Shown one piece after another: positions 56,096 through 64,000 of a DNA stretch of 64,000 bases (positions are counted from its first letter, which is position 1; each line of letters opens with the position of its first letter). The position numbers were made by a program, and so were the translations under genes. The DNA comes from Sphingomonas sp. URHD0057 (GTDB lineage: Bacteria > Pseudomonadota > Alphaproteobacteria > Sphingomonadales > Sphingomonadaceae). The notes under the pieces were generated by a model. That model was not told where the DNA came from. It was given only the letters and a program-made list of their open reading frames with translations, and did no database searches. The stretch covers positions 372,001 to 436,000 of the forward strand of contig NZ_KK211162.1 of NCBI RefSeq assembly GCF_000620665.1. Reading direction: 5' to 3'.

Positions 56096-56956
56096 ATGAC
56101 TGATCTTCTCGATGTTTCGACCCATTTCCGTTTCGGCCAGAATTGGGCGGATTATTCCAAGCTGGTCGATGAGCGGCGAATTACCGACGCCCGGGAAAGC
56201 GTGGAGAGCCTGTGTGGCGACCTCACCGGCAAGACCTTCCTCGACATCGGGTCTGGATCCGGGCTGTTCTCGGTCAGTGCATTGCGGCTCGGCGCCAAGG
56301 AAGTGGTAGCGGTCGACATCGACGAGGATTCGGTCGCGACCACCCGCAAGTTGCTGACCGGGGAAGGCCGCGACAACTGGCGGGCCGAGCGGATCTCCGT
56401 GTTCGAACTGCCCGACCACGTCCACGACAAGTTCGACGTCGTCTATTCGTGGGGCGTCCTTCACCACACCGGCGCGATGTGGCGCGCGGTCGAAACGGCG
56501 GCGAGCTTCGTCAAGCCCGGGGGGACATTCGCCATCTCGCTTTACGAAAAGACCCCGCTGTGCGGCTTCTGGAAGCGCGAGAAGAGATTCTACAGCCTGC
56601 TTCCGAAACCGGCTCAAGTTACTATCCGCATTGGCTATCACGCGGCGTGGGCGGCCGCGCTCCTGCTAACCGGACATAATCCGGTGCGGCGTTGGCGCGA
56701 AGGCAACGAGCGTGGGATGAGTATCGCTCATGATGCGCACGATTGGCTCGGCGGCTTTCCCTACGAATCCGCGGCTCCGGCGGAAGTCATTTCATTCATG
56801 AAGAAGCTGGGTTTCGAGCATCGGCAGACCGTGCCGTATCGCATTCGCCTGAAAGGTTTGTTCGGCTCGGGGTGCGCCGAATATGTGTTCCACAAGCCCG
56901 AGGAAGCCGTGGCGAAGTCAGCACCTAAGCGGCGGTCGCGCGCGAAAGCCGGCTGA
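56096..56956 (+). CDS. Class I SAM-dependent methyltransferase
   Basis: 286 residues. SAM motif I is FLDIGSGSGLFSVSAL, then VVAVDIDEDSV and VVYSWGVLHHTGAMW. The C-terminal region (HDWLGGFPYESAAPAEVISF) resembles UbiG/UbiE-like or polysaccharide methyltransferases. It is the last gene of the polysaccharide locus, 65 bases after a glycosyltransferase, so it probably methylates a sugar; that is inference. Confidence 0.87.
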   Translation: MTDLLDVSTHFRFGQNWADYSKLVDERRITDARESVESLCGDLTGKTFLDIGSGSGLFSVSALRLGAKEVVAVDIDEDSVATTRKLLTGEGRDNWRAERISVFELPDHVHDKFDVVYSWGVLHHTGAMWRAVETAASFVKPGGTFAISLYEKTPLCGFWKREKRFYSLLPKPAQVTIRIGYHAAWAAALLLTGHNPVRRWREGNERGMSIAHDAHDWLGGFPYESAAPAEVISFMKKLGFEHRQTVPYRIRLKGLFGSGCAEYVFHKPEEAVAKSAPKRRSRAKAG

Positions 56957-57026
56957 GTTTCATCAAACATCGCCGCGGGCCGCTCTGAGATAGGAAATTA
57001 ACCGCTCTCGGGGTATTCTTGCGCCC

Positions 57027-57599
57027 ATGGCTACGGTCATCCCCTTCGAGGAACGGGCGGTTGCCCGTTTGCGTGAGCGCCTCGGTGCGGTGGAGGAGGC
57101 GAACCAGGATCTGATCGCTTTTGCGCGTGGTCATTCGGGCGCGGTTGCGTCGATCCACGCCGCAGTCCTTGCCGCCGTCGAGACCGATAGCATCGATGCC
57201 CTGCTTCATGTGGTGACCCAGGAATGGCCGTTGATCCTGAGGATCGACGCGGTCGCGCTGTCACTGATCGTCGGCGACAAGGGCTTCCGGGCGGATGGGG
57301 GCGGGGTTCAGATTGTCGACCCGAAAATCCTCAAGCGCGCGATCGATCGCGTCGACGGGGTTGAGATGCACGCGGTCGAACGCGGCCATCCCCTGTTCGG
57401 CCCCGCGTGCGACCTGATCCGCGCCGAGGCGCTGATCCGGATCGACTGCGAGCCACCGTTGCCGGTGGGGTTGCTGGCGCTCGGCCAGCGCGCCGAGCTG
57501 AGCCTCGATGCCCGCCACGGAAGTGAATTGCTCATGTTCCTCGGTCGCAGCCTTGCGGCTATGATCCGCAAGTGGCTGGTGAACCCGCAACCGTCCTGA
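57027..57599 (+). CDS. DUF484 family protein
   Basis: 190 residues. A GAF-like cytoplasmic protein with VIPFEERAVARLRERLG at the N-terminus and LALGQRAELSLDARHGSELLMFLGR towards the end. DUF484 is nearly always found next to xerC, as here, but its role is unknown. It overlaps the xerC start by 28 bases. Confidence 0.9.
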   Translation: MATVIPFEERAVARLRERLGAVEEANQDLIAFARGHSGAVASIHAAVLAAVETDSIDALLHVVTQEWPLILRIDAVALSLIVGDKGFRADGGGVQIVDPKILKRAIDRVDGVEMHAVERGHPLFGPACDLIRAEALIRIDCEPPLPVGLLALGQRAELSLDARHGSELLMFLGRSLAAMIRKWLVNPQPS

Positions 57600-58507
57600 C
57601 CTCGCCCGATGTTCGCGCGCTCGCCGCGCGCTGGGCCGAATATTTGCAGCATGACCGCCGCCGCTCGCCGCACACGGTGCGGGCCTACGTCGCGACGGCG
57701 CATCGGCTGATCGATTTTCTCGGTGAGCATCTCGGCGGGGCGGTCGCGCGCGATCGCCTACTCGAGCTCAAGGCCAGCGACCTCCGTGCGTTCCTTGCCC
57801 GCCGCCGCGCCGAAGGCCTCGGGGCGGCGTCGGCCGCGCGTGAGTTGTCCGGCGTGCGCGCGTTCCTCAAATATGCGGGGGAGCAGGCCGGGAGCCATAG
57901 CCAGCTGCCGCGCACTCGCGCGCCCAAGCGCCCGCGGACGCTTCCCCGGCCCGCCGCGCCCGAAGATGCAATGGGGCTTGCCCAGGACGCGGCCGAGCAT
58001 GCCAGCGCGCCCTGGATCGGCGCCCGCGACCTTGCCATCCTGCTGTTGCTGTACGGAGCCGGACTACGCGTTGCCGAGGCGCTCTCGCTGACTTGCCGCA
58101 TGCTTCCGATCGGCGCGACGTTGCGCGTCACCGGCAAGCGCTCGAAGACACGAATTGTGCCGATCGTCCCGGCCGTGAAGGAAGCCGTCGAGGATTATGC
58201 CCGTCAATGCCCGTATCCGGTCGCCGGAGACGCGCCGTTGTTCGTGGGTGCCAGGGGCGGGCCCCTGAACGCGGACCTGGTACGCCGTTCGGTCGCGGCG
58301 GCGCGCAAACGGCTCGGGCTGCCGGACAGCCTGACACCGCATGCGCTGCGCCACAGCTTCGCCACGCATTTGCTGGCGCGGGGGGTGGACTTGCGTGCAC
58401 TGCAGGAGCTGCTCGGCCACGCGAGCCTATCGTCGACCCAAATTTACACGGCGGTGGACGCGGCGCGCCTGTTGGACGTCTATCGCCACGCCCACCCCCG
58501 TGCGTGA
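57572..58507 (+). CDS. xerC: Tyrosine recombinase XerC
   Basis: 311 residues. Resolves chromosome dimers at dif with XerD. Catalytic residues: R166 (GAGLRVAEAL), K189 (TGKRSKTR), H257 and R260 (HALRHSFATHLL), H283 (LLGHASLSSTQ) and nucleophile Y292 (IYTAVD). The N-terminal SAM-like domain is present. It starts with GTG at 57572 within DUF484. Confidence 0.95.
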   Translation: MAGEPATVLTSPDVRALAARWAEYLQHDRRRSPHTVRAYVATAHRLIDFLGEHLGGAVARDRLLELKASDLRAFLARRRAEGLGAASAARELSGVRAFLKYAGEQAGSHSQLPRTRAPKRPRTLPRPAAPEDAMGLAQDAAEHASAPWIGARDLAILLLLYGAGLRVAEALSLTCRMLPIGATLRVTGKRSKTRIVPIVPAVKEAVEDYARQCPYPVAGDAPLFVGARGGPLNADLVRRSVAAARKRLGLPDSLTPHALRHSFATHLLARGVDLRALQELLGHASLSSTQIYTAVDAARLLDVYRHAHPRA

Positions 58508-58525
58508 GGTCGTGGACGCACTCGC

Positions 58526-58563
58526 CGCGGCTCGACGGATTAGTGGGAAACCGCCGAGCCGCG
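58526..58563. other. Hairpin between xerC and gshB
   Basis: CGCGGCTCG (58526-58534) and CGAGCCGCG (58555-58563) form a 9-bp stem, extended by CGG/CCG inside. It lies between convergent genes. No T run follows on the plus strand, but an AT-rich stretch (AAATAACCATTTTGG) comes about 40 bases later. It may be a transcript end for xerC. Confidence 0.4.
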
Positions 58564-58626
58564 ACCCGGCGACTGCTAAGCGGTGTTGGTAAAGCGATCG
58601 CTAAATAACCATTTTGGATTAAATAG

Positions 58627-59577
58627 TTACGCGGCGAGACACTGCTCGATCGCGTCCCAGATCAGGCCGGCGGTGTCGGTGCCGTTGAACTTGTCGATGG
58701 CGACGATGCCGGTCGGGGAGGTGACGTTGATCTCCGTCAGCCACTTCCCGCCGATCACATCAATCCCGACGAACAGGAGGCCGCGCCGGTTAAGCTCGGG
58801 CTGGAGCGCTTCGCAAATCTCCCGTTCGGTGTCCGTCAGCTCAGCCGCCTCGGCGGTCCCTCCCGCAGCCAGGTTGGAGCGGATGTCGCCCTGCGCCGGC
58901 CGGCGATTGATGGCCCCGGCGAATTCGCCGTCGACGAGGACGATGCGCTTGTCGCCTTCGGCCACTTCGGGAAGAAAGGCCTGGAGCACGTGCGGCTCGC
59001 GATAGGTTGCGTTGAACAGCTCGATCAGCGCCGATAGGTTCGCGCCGTCGCGACCGACCTTGAACACCGCCTTTCCGGCGTTCCCGTGAAGCGGCTTGAT
59101 TACGATCTCGCCATGATCGGCCAAGAACTTGCGCGCGGCGCCGAGCGACCGCGTCACCATCGTCGGCGGCATATATTGTGCGAAATCGAGCACCCAGACT
59201 TTCTCGGGCGCGTTGCGAACGGCCGCCGGGTCGTTGACGACCAGGGTTTCGTACTGAATCCGCTCGAGCAGATGCGTCGCGGTGATGTAGCCGAGGTCGA
59301 ACGGCGGATCTTGGCGCATCAGCACGACGTCGACGTCGCGGCCGAGGTCGAGGATTGCAAATTCGCCGATGCGGAAATGATCTCCGGGAACCGCCTTCAC
59401 GCTGACCTCATGGGCACCGGCATAAAGGCGCCCGTCCTGCCAGGTCAGGTCTTCGGCGAGATAGTGGTAGAGCTTGTGGCCACGCGCCTGCGCCGAAAGC
59501 ATGAGGGCGAAGGTCGAATCGCCCGCGATGTTGATCGTTTCGAGGCGATCCATTTGGACGGCGACGCGCAGCGGCAT
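58627..59577 (-). CDS. gshB: Glutathione synthetase
   Basis: 316 residues (E. coli 316). Joins gamma-glutamylcysteine and glycine, using ATP. ATP-grasp motifs: VMRQDPPFDLGYI, KPLHGNAGKAVFKV, AGAINRRPAQGDIRSNLA and GIDVIGGKWLTEINVTSPTG. It follows yraN on the same strand, 32 bases away. Confidence 0.96.
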   Translation of the reverse strand: MPLRVAVQMDRLETINIAGDSTFALMLSAQARGHKLYHYLAEDLTWQDGRLYAGAHEVSVKAVPGDHFRIGEFAILDLGRDVDVVLMRQDPPFDLGYITATHLLERIQYETLVVNDPAAVRNAPEKVWVLDFAQYMPPTMVTRSLGAARKFLADHGEIVIKPLHGNAGKAVFKVGRDGANLSALIELFNATYREPHVLQAFLPEVAEGDKRIVLVDGEFAGAINRRPAQGDIRSNLAAGGTAEAAELTDTEREICEALQPELNRRGLLFVGIDVIGGKWLTEINVTSPTGIVAIDKFNGTDTAGLIWDAIEQCLAA

Positions 59578-59609
59578 GGCTTGCCGCCTAGGCAGTCAAA
59601 GCCCCGTTG

Positions 59610-59960
59610 TCACCCTTGCCAGACGTTGACGAGATGCTGCGGCCAGCGCCGCGGCACGATGAACAGGGCGTCGATGCGGACGTCGTCTCCGTCGCGCAGG
59701 TAGCGGGGGGCAAGTCGCTCGGCCGCGGCGGCGACCCGCCGCAAGCGCCACTGGTCGAGCGCCATCGCGGCGGCGTCATGACTGGCGCGCGCCTTCACCT
59801 CGACGAACGCGAGCGTCCGCCCGCGGCGGGCGATGACATCGACTTCGCCGCCCGGTACCCGCGCCCGCCGGGCGAGAATGCGCCAGCCGTGCAGCCGCAA
59901 ATACCAGCAGGCCAGCGTCTCGGCGCCGCGGCCGCGCCTCTCGGCCGCCTGGCGGTTCAC
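59610..59960 (-). CDS. yraN: YraN/UPF0102 family nuclease-like protein
   Basis: 116 residues. Holliday-junction-resolvase-like fold: RGRGAETLACWYLR, then GGEVDVIARRGRTLAFVEVKAR, with the catalytic Glu-Asp-Glu-x-Lys pattern. The role is uncertain. It starts within the end of rsmI (4-base overlap) in the usual rsmI-yraN-gshB order. Confidence 0.92.
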   Translation of the reverse strand: MNRQAAERRGRGAETLACWYLRLHGWRILARRARVPGGEVDVIARRGRTLAFVEVKARASHDAAAMALDQWRLRRVAAAAERLAPRYLRDGDDVRIDALFIVPRRWPQHLVNVWQG

Positions 59961-60790
59961 CGGGAGCGCTCGAGGGCGCGGGCGTAGGCGCGCTTGCGCG
60001 GGACCTTGAGGCGTTCCGCAACTTCCGCGGCGGCGCGGGAAGGGGACAGCCGGCCGAGCGCTTCGTCGAGCGCGTCATCGAGCTCGTCGTCGCCCGCCGG
60101 CAGCGTCTCCAGCGGCGGCGCGACGACGATGACGATTTCGCCGCGGGCCGGAGCGGCCGCATAGCGCTCGGCAAGCTGTTCGAGCGTGCCGGTCACGCAC
60201 TCCTCGTGCAACTTCGTGATCTCGCGGGCGACCGCGGCGTCGCGGTCACCGAGCCCATCACCGAGTGCCGCGAGCGTTCCGGCGAGACGGGGGCCGCTTT
60301 CGTACAGCACCAGCGTCGCTCGCACGTCCGCGATCTCCGCGATCGCATCGGCGCGCGCCTTGGCCTTCGCCGGCAAAAATCCGAGAAACAGGAATCGGTC
60401 GGTCGGCAGACCGGCAAGCGTCAGCGCGGCGATCGCCGCACTCGGCCCAGGAACGGTGTGGATCGCATGGCCGGCGGCTCGGGCCGCGCGCACCAGCTTG
60501 TAGCCGGGATCGGAAATCAGCGGGGTGCCGGCGTCGCTGACCAGCGCGATGGCTTGGTCGCCGAGCCTGGCGACGATGGCGTCGCGGTCCCGCTCGCTGC
60601 TATGGTCGTCGTAGCGTGTCATCGGCACCTTCGCGCCAATGTGAGCGAGAAGCTTTGCCGTGACTCGAGTGTCCTCGACGAGGATGCGGTCCGCGCCGCG
60701 CAAGGTGTCTGCCGCACGTTCGCTAAAGTCGCCGAGATTGCCGATTGGAGTGGCCACGATATGCAGTCCGGGAGGCAATGGAACTTTCAT
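59957..60790 (-). CDS. rsmI: 16S rRNA 2'-O-ribose C1402 methyltransferase
   Basis: 277 residues. Signature motifs: IVATPIGNLGDFSERA, LVEDTRVTAKLL, LVSDAGTPLISDPGY and VPGPSAAIAALTLAGLPTDRF. The ATG at 60790 is preferred; GTG at 60796 would add two residues. Divergent from the 135-aa exported protein gene. Confidence 0.96.
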   Translation of the reverse strand: MKVPLPPGLHIVATPIGNLGDFSERAADTLRGADRILVEDTRVTAKLLAHIGAKVPMTRYDDHSSERDRDAIVARLGDQAIALVSDAGTPLISDPGYKLVRAARAAGHAIHTVPGPSAAIAALTLAGLPTDRFLFLGFLPAKAKARADAIAEIADVRATLVLYESGPRLAGTLAALGDGLGDRDAAVAREITKLHEECVTGTLEQLAERYAAAPARGEIVIVVAPPLETLPAGDDELDDALDEALGRLSPSRAAAEVAERLKVPRKRAYARALERSR

Positions 60791-60875
60791 TCGCACCTAC
60801 CAATAAGCTCTTCCAAACCTTGCAAAAATGGAGCAACGTGCCGGTGTTTCAGCTCGTGCCGTGGGAGAGGGTGCG

Positions 60876-61283
60876 ATGATTGCATTAGTGGGCGCCTGGG
60901 CAATCACTCTGACGATGCTGCAGGCGACGATCAATGGTCCGACGGACGCATTTCGCGGCTGCCTCAGGGAAGCGTCGGACAAGGCAGGAAAAGAAAAAGT
61001 CGCCGGCGACGCCTTTGAAGCTTACGCACGCAATGCTTGCAGCGCTCAGATGGGCTCCTTGAAAGGCGCCGTCGTTGCTTTCCGCGTGAAAAACGGGATG
61101 GCGAAGAAAGCGGCGGCGGACGATGCCAATATGACGGTCGACGATTATCTCGCGACCTCGGTCGACAAATATCAATTCTTCGCATCGCAGAATGCGCAGC
61201 AATCTGCTGCGGCGCCGGCCCCCAAATCCGCTCCGACGGTACAGGCAACGCCGGCGAGCGCTACGCAGCAACCGAAGCCTTAG
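60876..61283 (+). CDS. Exported hypothetical protein with a Pro/Ala/Gln-rich tail
   Basis: 135 residues. A hydrophobic N-terminus (MIALVGAWAITLTMLQATI) acts as signal or anchor, then a helical domain with two Cys (FRGCLREAS and ARNACSAQ) and a low-complexity tail (AAAPAPKSAPTVQATPASA). The ATG at 60876 has GGGAGAGG upstream; the ATG at 60828 does not. Its function is unknown to me. Convergent with hemW, overlapping it by 23 bases. Confidence 0.72.
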   Translation: MIALVGAWAITLTMLQATINGPTDAFRGCLREASDKAGKEKVAGDAFEAYARNACSAQMGSLKGAVVAFRVKNGMAKKAAADDANMTVDDYLATSVDKYQFFASQNAQQSAAAPAPKSAPTVQATPASATQQPKP

Positions 61284-62424
61284 TCTCGACCGCGGCGATG
61301 TCGCCGAGGATATGATCGAGCACCAGGCGCCCCTTCCCGGTTAGGCGGATGCGCGTGTCTTTCCTTAATAGGTGGCCGGACTCGGCGAGCCGCGCCACCC
61401 GGCCCCAGTCGACCACCGCCTCGAGCCCGAAACGCTCGGCGATCGCCTGAGCGTCAATTCCCTCGCGCAGGCGGAGCCCCATGACCAGCGCTTCATCCGC
61501 GGCCTCGACCGCCGACAATGGCGCTTCCTCGGCGATTCCACTCGAGTTGCGCGCCATCGCCTTGAGGAAGTTTTCGGGCTTCTTGTGCCTGACGGTGCGC
61601 ATGCCCGAGCGCCGGCCGTGCGCGCCTGGCCCGATGCCGGCATAATCTCCGTAGCGCCAATAAGTGAGGTTGTGCCGGCTTTCGCGCCCGCTGCGGGCGT
61701 GATTGCTGATCTCATAGGCCGGCAAGCCCGCCGTCGCCGTCATCTCGTCGGTAAGCTCGAACAATGCAGCCGAGGCATCGGGGTCGAGCGGCTCGAGCTT
61801 GCCCGCGGCATGGAGAGCAGCGAAGCGCGTGCCTGGCTCGATCGTTAGTTGATAGAGGGAAAGGTGGCTGGTGCCGAGGCTGAGCGCCTGGGCCAGCGTT
61901 GCCGCCCAACCTGCCTCGGTCTCGCCGGGCAGCGCGTAAATGAGATCGAAACTCACGCGGCGGAAGCGTTTCTGCGCGATTTCCAGCGCGCGCCATCCTT
62001 CGCGGGCCGAATGCGCTCGGCCGAGGAAGGCAAGCGCCGCATTGTCAAAGCTCTGGAGCCCGAGCGACAGACGATTCACACCGGCCGACGCCAGATCGGC
62101 GAAGCGGTCCGCCTCGACCGAATTGGGATTGGCCTCAAGCGTGATCTCAATGTTCTTGGCGGGCTCCCAATGCCTGATTGCCGCATCGATCACGGCTTCG
62201 ACCGTTGCCGGATCCATCAGCGAAGGGGTCCCTCCACCAAAGAAGATCGAGGTCAGGGTTCGGCCGCGCAAAAGTCGCGCTTCGTGCGCGAGGTCGGCCA
62301 GCAGCGCGTCGCGCCATTGCCGCTGGTCGATGGCGGCGCGGACGTGGCTGTTGAAGTCGCAATAGGGACATTTGCTGACGCAGAACGGCCAGTGGACGTA
62401 CAGCGCCAGGGATTCCGCGCTCAT
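61261..62424 (-). CDS. hemW: Radical SAM heme chaperone HemW
   Basis: 387 residues. The iron-sulfur motif is HWPFCVSKCPYCDFNSH (CxxxCxxC plus the extra Phe), followed by FFGGGTPSLM and EITLEANPNSVE. The C-terminal HemN domain (YEISNHARSGRESRHNLTYW) is complete. Hands heme to respiratory proteins. Overlaps rdgB by 4 bases. Confidence 0.95.
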   Translation of the reverse strand: MSAESLALYVHWPFCVSKCPYCDFNSHVRAAIDQRQWRDALLADLAHEARLLRGRTLTSIFFGGGTPSLMDPATVEAVIDAAIRHWEPAKNIEITLEANPNSVEADRFADLASAGVNRLSLGLQSFDNAALAFLGRAHSAREGWRALEIAQKRFRRVSFDLIYALPGETEAGWAATLAQALSLGTSHLSLYQLTIEPGTRFAALHAAGKLEPLDPDASAALFELTDEMTATAGLPAYEISNHARSGRESRHNLTYWRYGDYAGIGPGAHGRRSGMRTVRHKKPENFLKAMARNSSGIAEEAPLSAVEAADEALVMGLRLREGIDAQAIAERFGLEAVVDWGRVARLAESGHLLRKDTRIRLTGKGRLVLDHILGDIAAVETKASVAA

Positions 62425-63032
62425 TCCTCGAGCGCCTCCACGAACTTGCGAAATGCCACCGCGCGATGGCTGATGGAATGCTTCAACTCGGGTTCGAGCT
62501 CGCCGAATGTCTCGTCGTAGCCCACGGGTACGAACATCGGATCGTAGCCAAAGCCCCGGTCGCCTCGCGGCGGCCAGGCGAGCGTCCCGTCGACCCGCCC
62601 GTCGAACGTCTCGGCCTGGCCGTCGTTCGGCCAGGCGATCGCCAGCGAGCAGGCGAAATGGGCGGCCGGGGGCGCCTCGGGTTCGGTCGCCTCGGCTTCG
62701 CGCCAGACCCTCTCCATCGCGCGCATCCAGTCACGGTTGCCGTCCTCATCCTCGGCCCACCGCGCCGAAAAGATGCCGGGACGCCCATGAAGCGCATCGA
62801 CGCACAGGCCGCTGTCATCCGCGAGCGCGGGCAAGCCCGACAGATCGGCGGCCTCGCGCGCCTTCAGGTCCGCATTGTCGGCAAAGCTGTTGCCGATCTC
62901 CTCGGGCTCGGGCAAGCCGAGCTCTTCCGCGCCGACCACCGAAATTCCCAGCGGCTCGATCAGCGCCGCGATTTCGCGCAGCTTGCCGAGATTGTGGGTC
63001 GCGATGACCAGCTTGTCGCCGATCGGCCTCAT
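62421..63032 (-). CDS. rdgB: dITP/XTP pyrophosphatase
   Basis: 203 residues. Cleaves non-canonical purine triphosphates. Motifs: [52 protein letters not shown]. Within the rph-rdgB-hemW operon, with 4-base overlaps on both sides. Confidence 0.97.
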   Translation of the reverse strand: MRPIGDKLVIATHNLGKLREIAALIEPLGISVVGAEELGLPEPEEIGNSFADNADLKAREAADLSGLPALADDSGLCVDALHGRPGIFSARWAEDEDGNRDWMRAMERVWREAEATEPEAPPAAHFACSLAIAWPNDGQAETFDGRVDGTLAWPPRGDRGFGYDPMFVPVGYDETFGELEPELKHSISHRAVAFRKFVEALEE

Positions 63033-63742
63033 GCGCTGGCCTTGATCTGCGCCGCGAAAATGTCGGAGCAGCCGATCCGCGCGAGGCGGAGGAGGCGCAG
63101 CAGCCCTTCTTCGTCGAAGGTTTCGCCCTCGGCGGTCAGCTGCGCCTCGACGATCGCGCCGTCCGCCGTCAGCACGAAATTGCCGTCGCTGCCGGCGGTC
63201 GAATCTTCGTCATAGTCAAGGTCGAGCACCGCCGTTCCGTTGTGGATGCCACAACTCACCGCGGCCACTTGGGTGCGAATCGGATCGACCGGAAGCGCTT
63301 TGCTTTGCAGGAGCTTGTTGATGGCAATGCGGAGCGCCACCCAGCCGCCCGAAATAGCTGCCGTGCGAGTGCCGCCGTCGGCCTGGATGACATCGCAATC
63401 GACAATGACCTGGCGCTCGCCGAGCTTGGTCAGATCAACCACGGCGCGCAGCGAGCGGCCGATCAACCGCTGGATCTCCTGCGTCCGCCCCGACTGCTTG
63501 CCTCGCGCGGCCTCGCGATTGCCGCGTGTGTGCGTGGCCCGGGGCAGCATGCCATATTCGGCCGTGACCCAGCCCTGGCCTTTGCCACGCAGGAACGGCG
63601 GGATTTTGTCCTCGACGCTTGCCGTGCAGAGGACGCGGGTGTCGCCGAAGCTGACGAGGCACGCGCCTTCAGCGTGCCGAGTGAATCCGGGATCGAATTT
63701 CAGCTCGCGCATTTGGTCGGGGGCGCGTCCGGAGGGGCGCAT
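63029..63742 (-). CDS. rph: Ribonuclease PH
   Basis: 237 residues. Trims tRNA 3' ends by phosphorolysis. Motifs: [18 protein letters not shown] start ([20 protein letters not shown]), [25 protein letters not shown] and [16 protein letters not shown]. First gene of the rph-rdgB-hemW unit; divergent from hrcA. Confidence 0.97.
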   Translation of the reverse strand: MRPSGRAPDQMRELKFDPGFTRHAEGACLVSFGDTRVLCTASVEDKIPPFLRGKGQGWVTAEYGMLPRATHTRGNREAARGKQSGRTQEIQRLIGRSLRAVVDLTKLGERQVIVDCDVIQADGGTRTAAISGGWVALRIAINKLLQSKALPVDPIRTQVAAVSCGIHNGTAVLDLDYDEDSTAGSDGNFVLTADGAIVEAQLTAEGETFDEEGLLRLLRLARIGCSDIFAAQIKASA

Positions 63743-63806
63743 TCAGACTCCTTCATCCTGATAATGGTGCGGTGCGTCCCTAGACCGCGCGCCACGCCAA
63801 TCCTAG

Positions 63807-64000
63807 ATGCCTAATATGGCCGAGCCGATCGTTGAACTTACGGACCGGATGCGCGACATCTTTGGCCGAGTGATCGAGGCGTATCTCGAGCGCGGCACGC
63901 CGGTCGGGTCAAAAGTGCTGGCCGGCGCGATCAATCTGTCGCCGGCCTCGATCCGGGGCGTGATGCAGGAGCTGGAGGAGCGTGGCCTGCTCACCCATCC
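63807..64000 (+). CDS. hrcA: Heat-inducible transcription repressor HrcA, 5' part
   Basis: The first about 64 residues are in the window and the gene runs off the end. Residues match the HrcA winged-helix N-terminus: LTDRMRDIFGRVIEAYLE, GTPVGSKVLA and LSPASIRGVMQELEERGLL. HrcA represses chaperone genes through CIRCE. ATG 63807 is used; ATG 63816 is an alternative. I see no CIRCE element in the 64 bases between it and rph. Confidence 0.9.
   Translation, partial: MPNMAEPIVELTDRMRDIFGRVIEAYLERGTPVGSKVLAGAINLSPASIRGVMQELEERGLLTH

Noticed and set aside
48318-56956. An exosortase/PEP-CTERM polysaccharide system
   Set aside because: AsnB fits such loci, but no exosortase or PEP-CTERM protein is encoded here.
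57572-58507. The tyrosine recombinase as an integrase of a mobile element
   Set aside because: It is paired with DUF484 and has the XerC layout, so it is the housekeeping recombinase.
63743-63806. A CIRCE element for hrcA
   Set aside because: No TTAGCACTC/GAGTGCTAA-like repeat is present in the interval.
1-64000. CRISPR arrays, insertion sequences, rRNA genes or prophage
   Set aside because: No regularly spaced repeats, transposase motifs, rRNA sequence or phage structural genes were seen on either strand.

Overview
The window is about 64 kb of GC-rich DNA (roughly 64-65 % by eye) with alphaproteobacterial gene content, most like Sphingomonadales (Sphingomonas or a relative). The reasons are a petABC cytochrome bc1 operon, split gcvPA/gcvPB, a DUF484-xerC pair, the rsmI-yraN-gshB run, an rph-rdgB-hemW run divergent from hrcA, several TonB-dependent receptors, a TPR sulfotransferase and a tad/cpa pilus locus. 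I see no phage, insertion sequence, integrase of a mobile element or CRISPR array, so this reads as ordinary chromosome with a few accessory islands.

Layout. 1-4.8 kb: a truncated multi-pass membrane protein, a tandem PilZ protein, glnA and a TauE/SafE permease. 4.9-8.5 kb: a 26-residue membrane peptide, a terminator with a possible small RNA, a 62-aa conserved protein, then petA-petB-petC. 8.6-16.4 kb: a glycine/tyrosine-rich lipoprotein, a MaoC protein, a TPR sulfotransferase beside a TonB receptor, a PAP2 phosphatase and a PhoD phosphatase. 16.4-24.2 kb: ychF, pth and rplY on the minus strand, with an apparent inserted module (REP-like palindrome, 2OG-Fe(II) oxygenase-like protein, exported zinc metalloprotease, TonB receptor) between ychF and pth. 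24.3-29.6 kb: two TraB/GumN paralogues, glyQ-glyS and a small membrane protein. 29.6-36.7 kb: a tad/cpa pilus operon, cpaABCDE-tadBC, without the cpaF motor ATPase. 36.7-40.1 kb: an FAD oxidoreductase, rnhA, ispH and a lipoprotein.

40.1-46.7 kb: a tandem glycine riboswitch followed by gcvT-gcvH-methyltransferase-gcvPA-gcvPB, then a CcdC-like membrane protein and a DUF938 methyltransferase, nearly all overlapping or a few bases apart. 46.8-48.2 kb: a PilZ protein and a two-motif retropepsin-like protease. 48.3-57.0 kb: a polysaccharide locus (EpsG-type polymerase with a structured leader, tRNA-Leu(CAA), three glycosyltransferases, a sugar-nucleotide epimerase, an AsnB-type amidotransferase and a methyltransferase). 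57.0-64 kb: DUF484-xerC, gshB, yraN, rsmI, an exported 135-aa protein, hemW, rdgB, rph and the 5' end of hrcA.

Most of the window is housekeeping. The points I would look at again are the fold that pairs the epsG start codon, the missing cpaF, the receptor/protease/oxygenase module between ychF and pth, the methyltransferase translated inside the gcv operon, a patch of foreign-looking codon use inside glyS, and the small-RNA/small-protein interval at 4.88-5.4 kb. No intergenic stretch longer than 300 bases lacks an annotated element.
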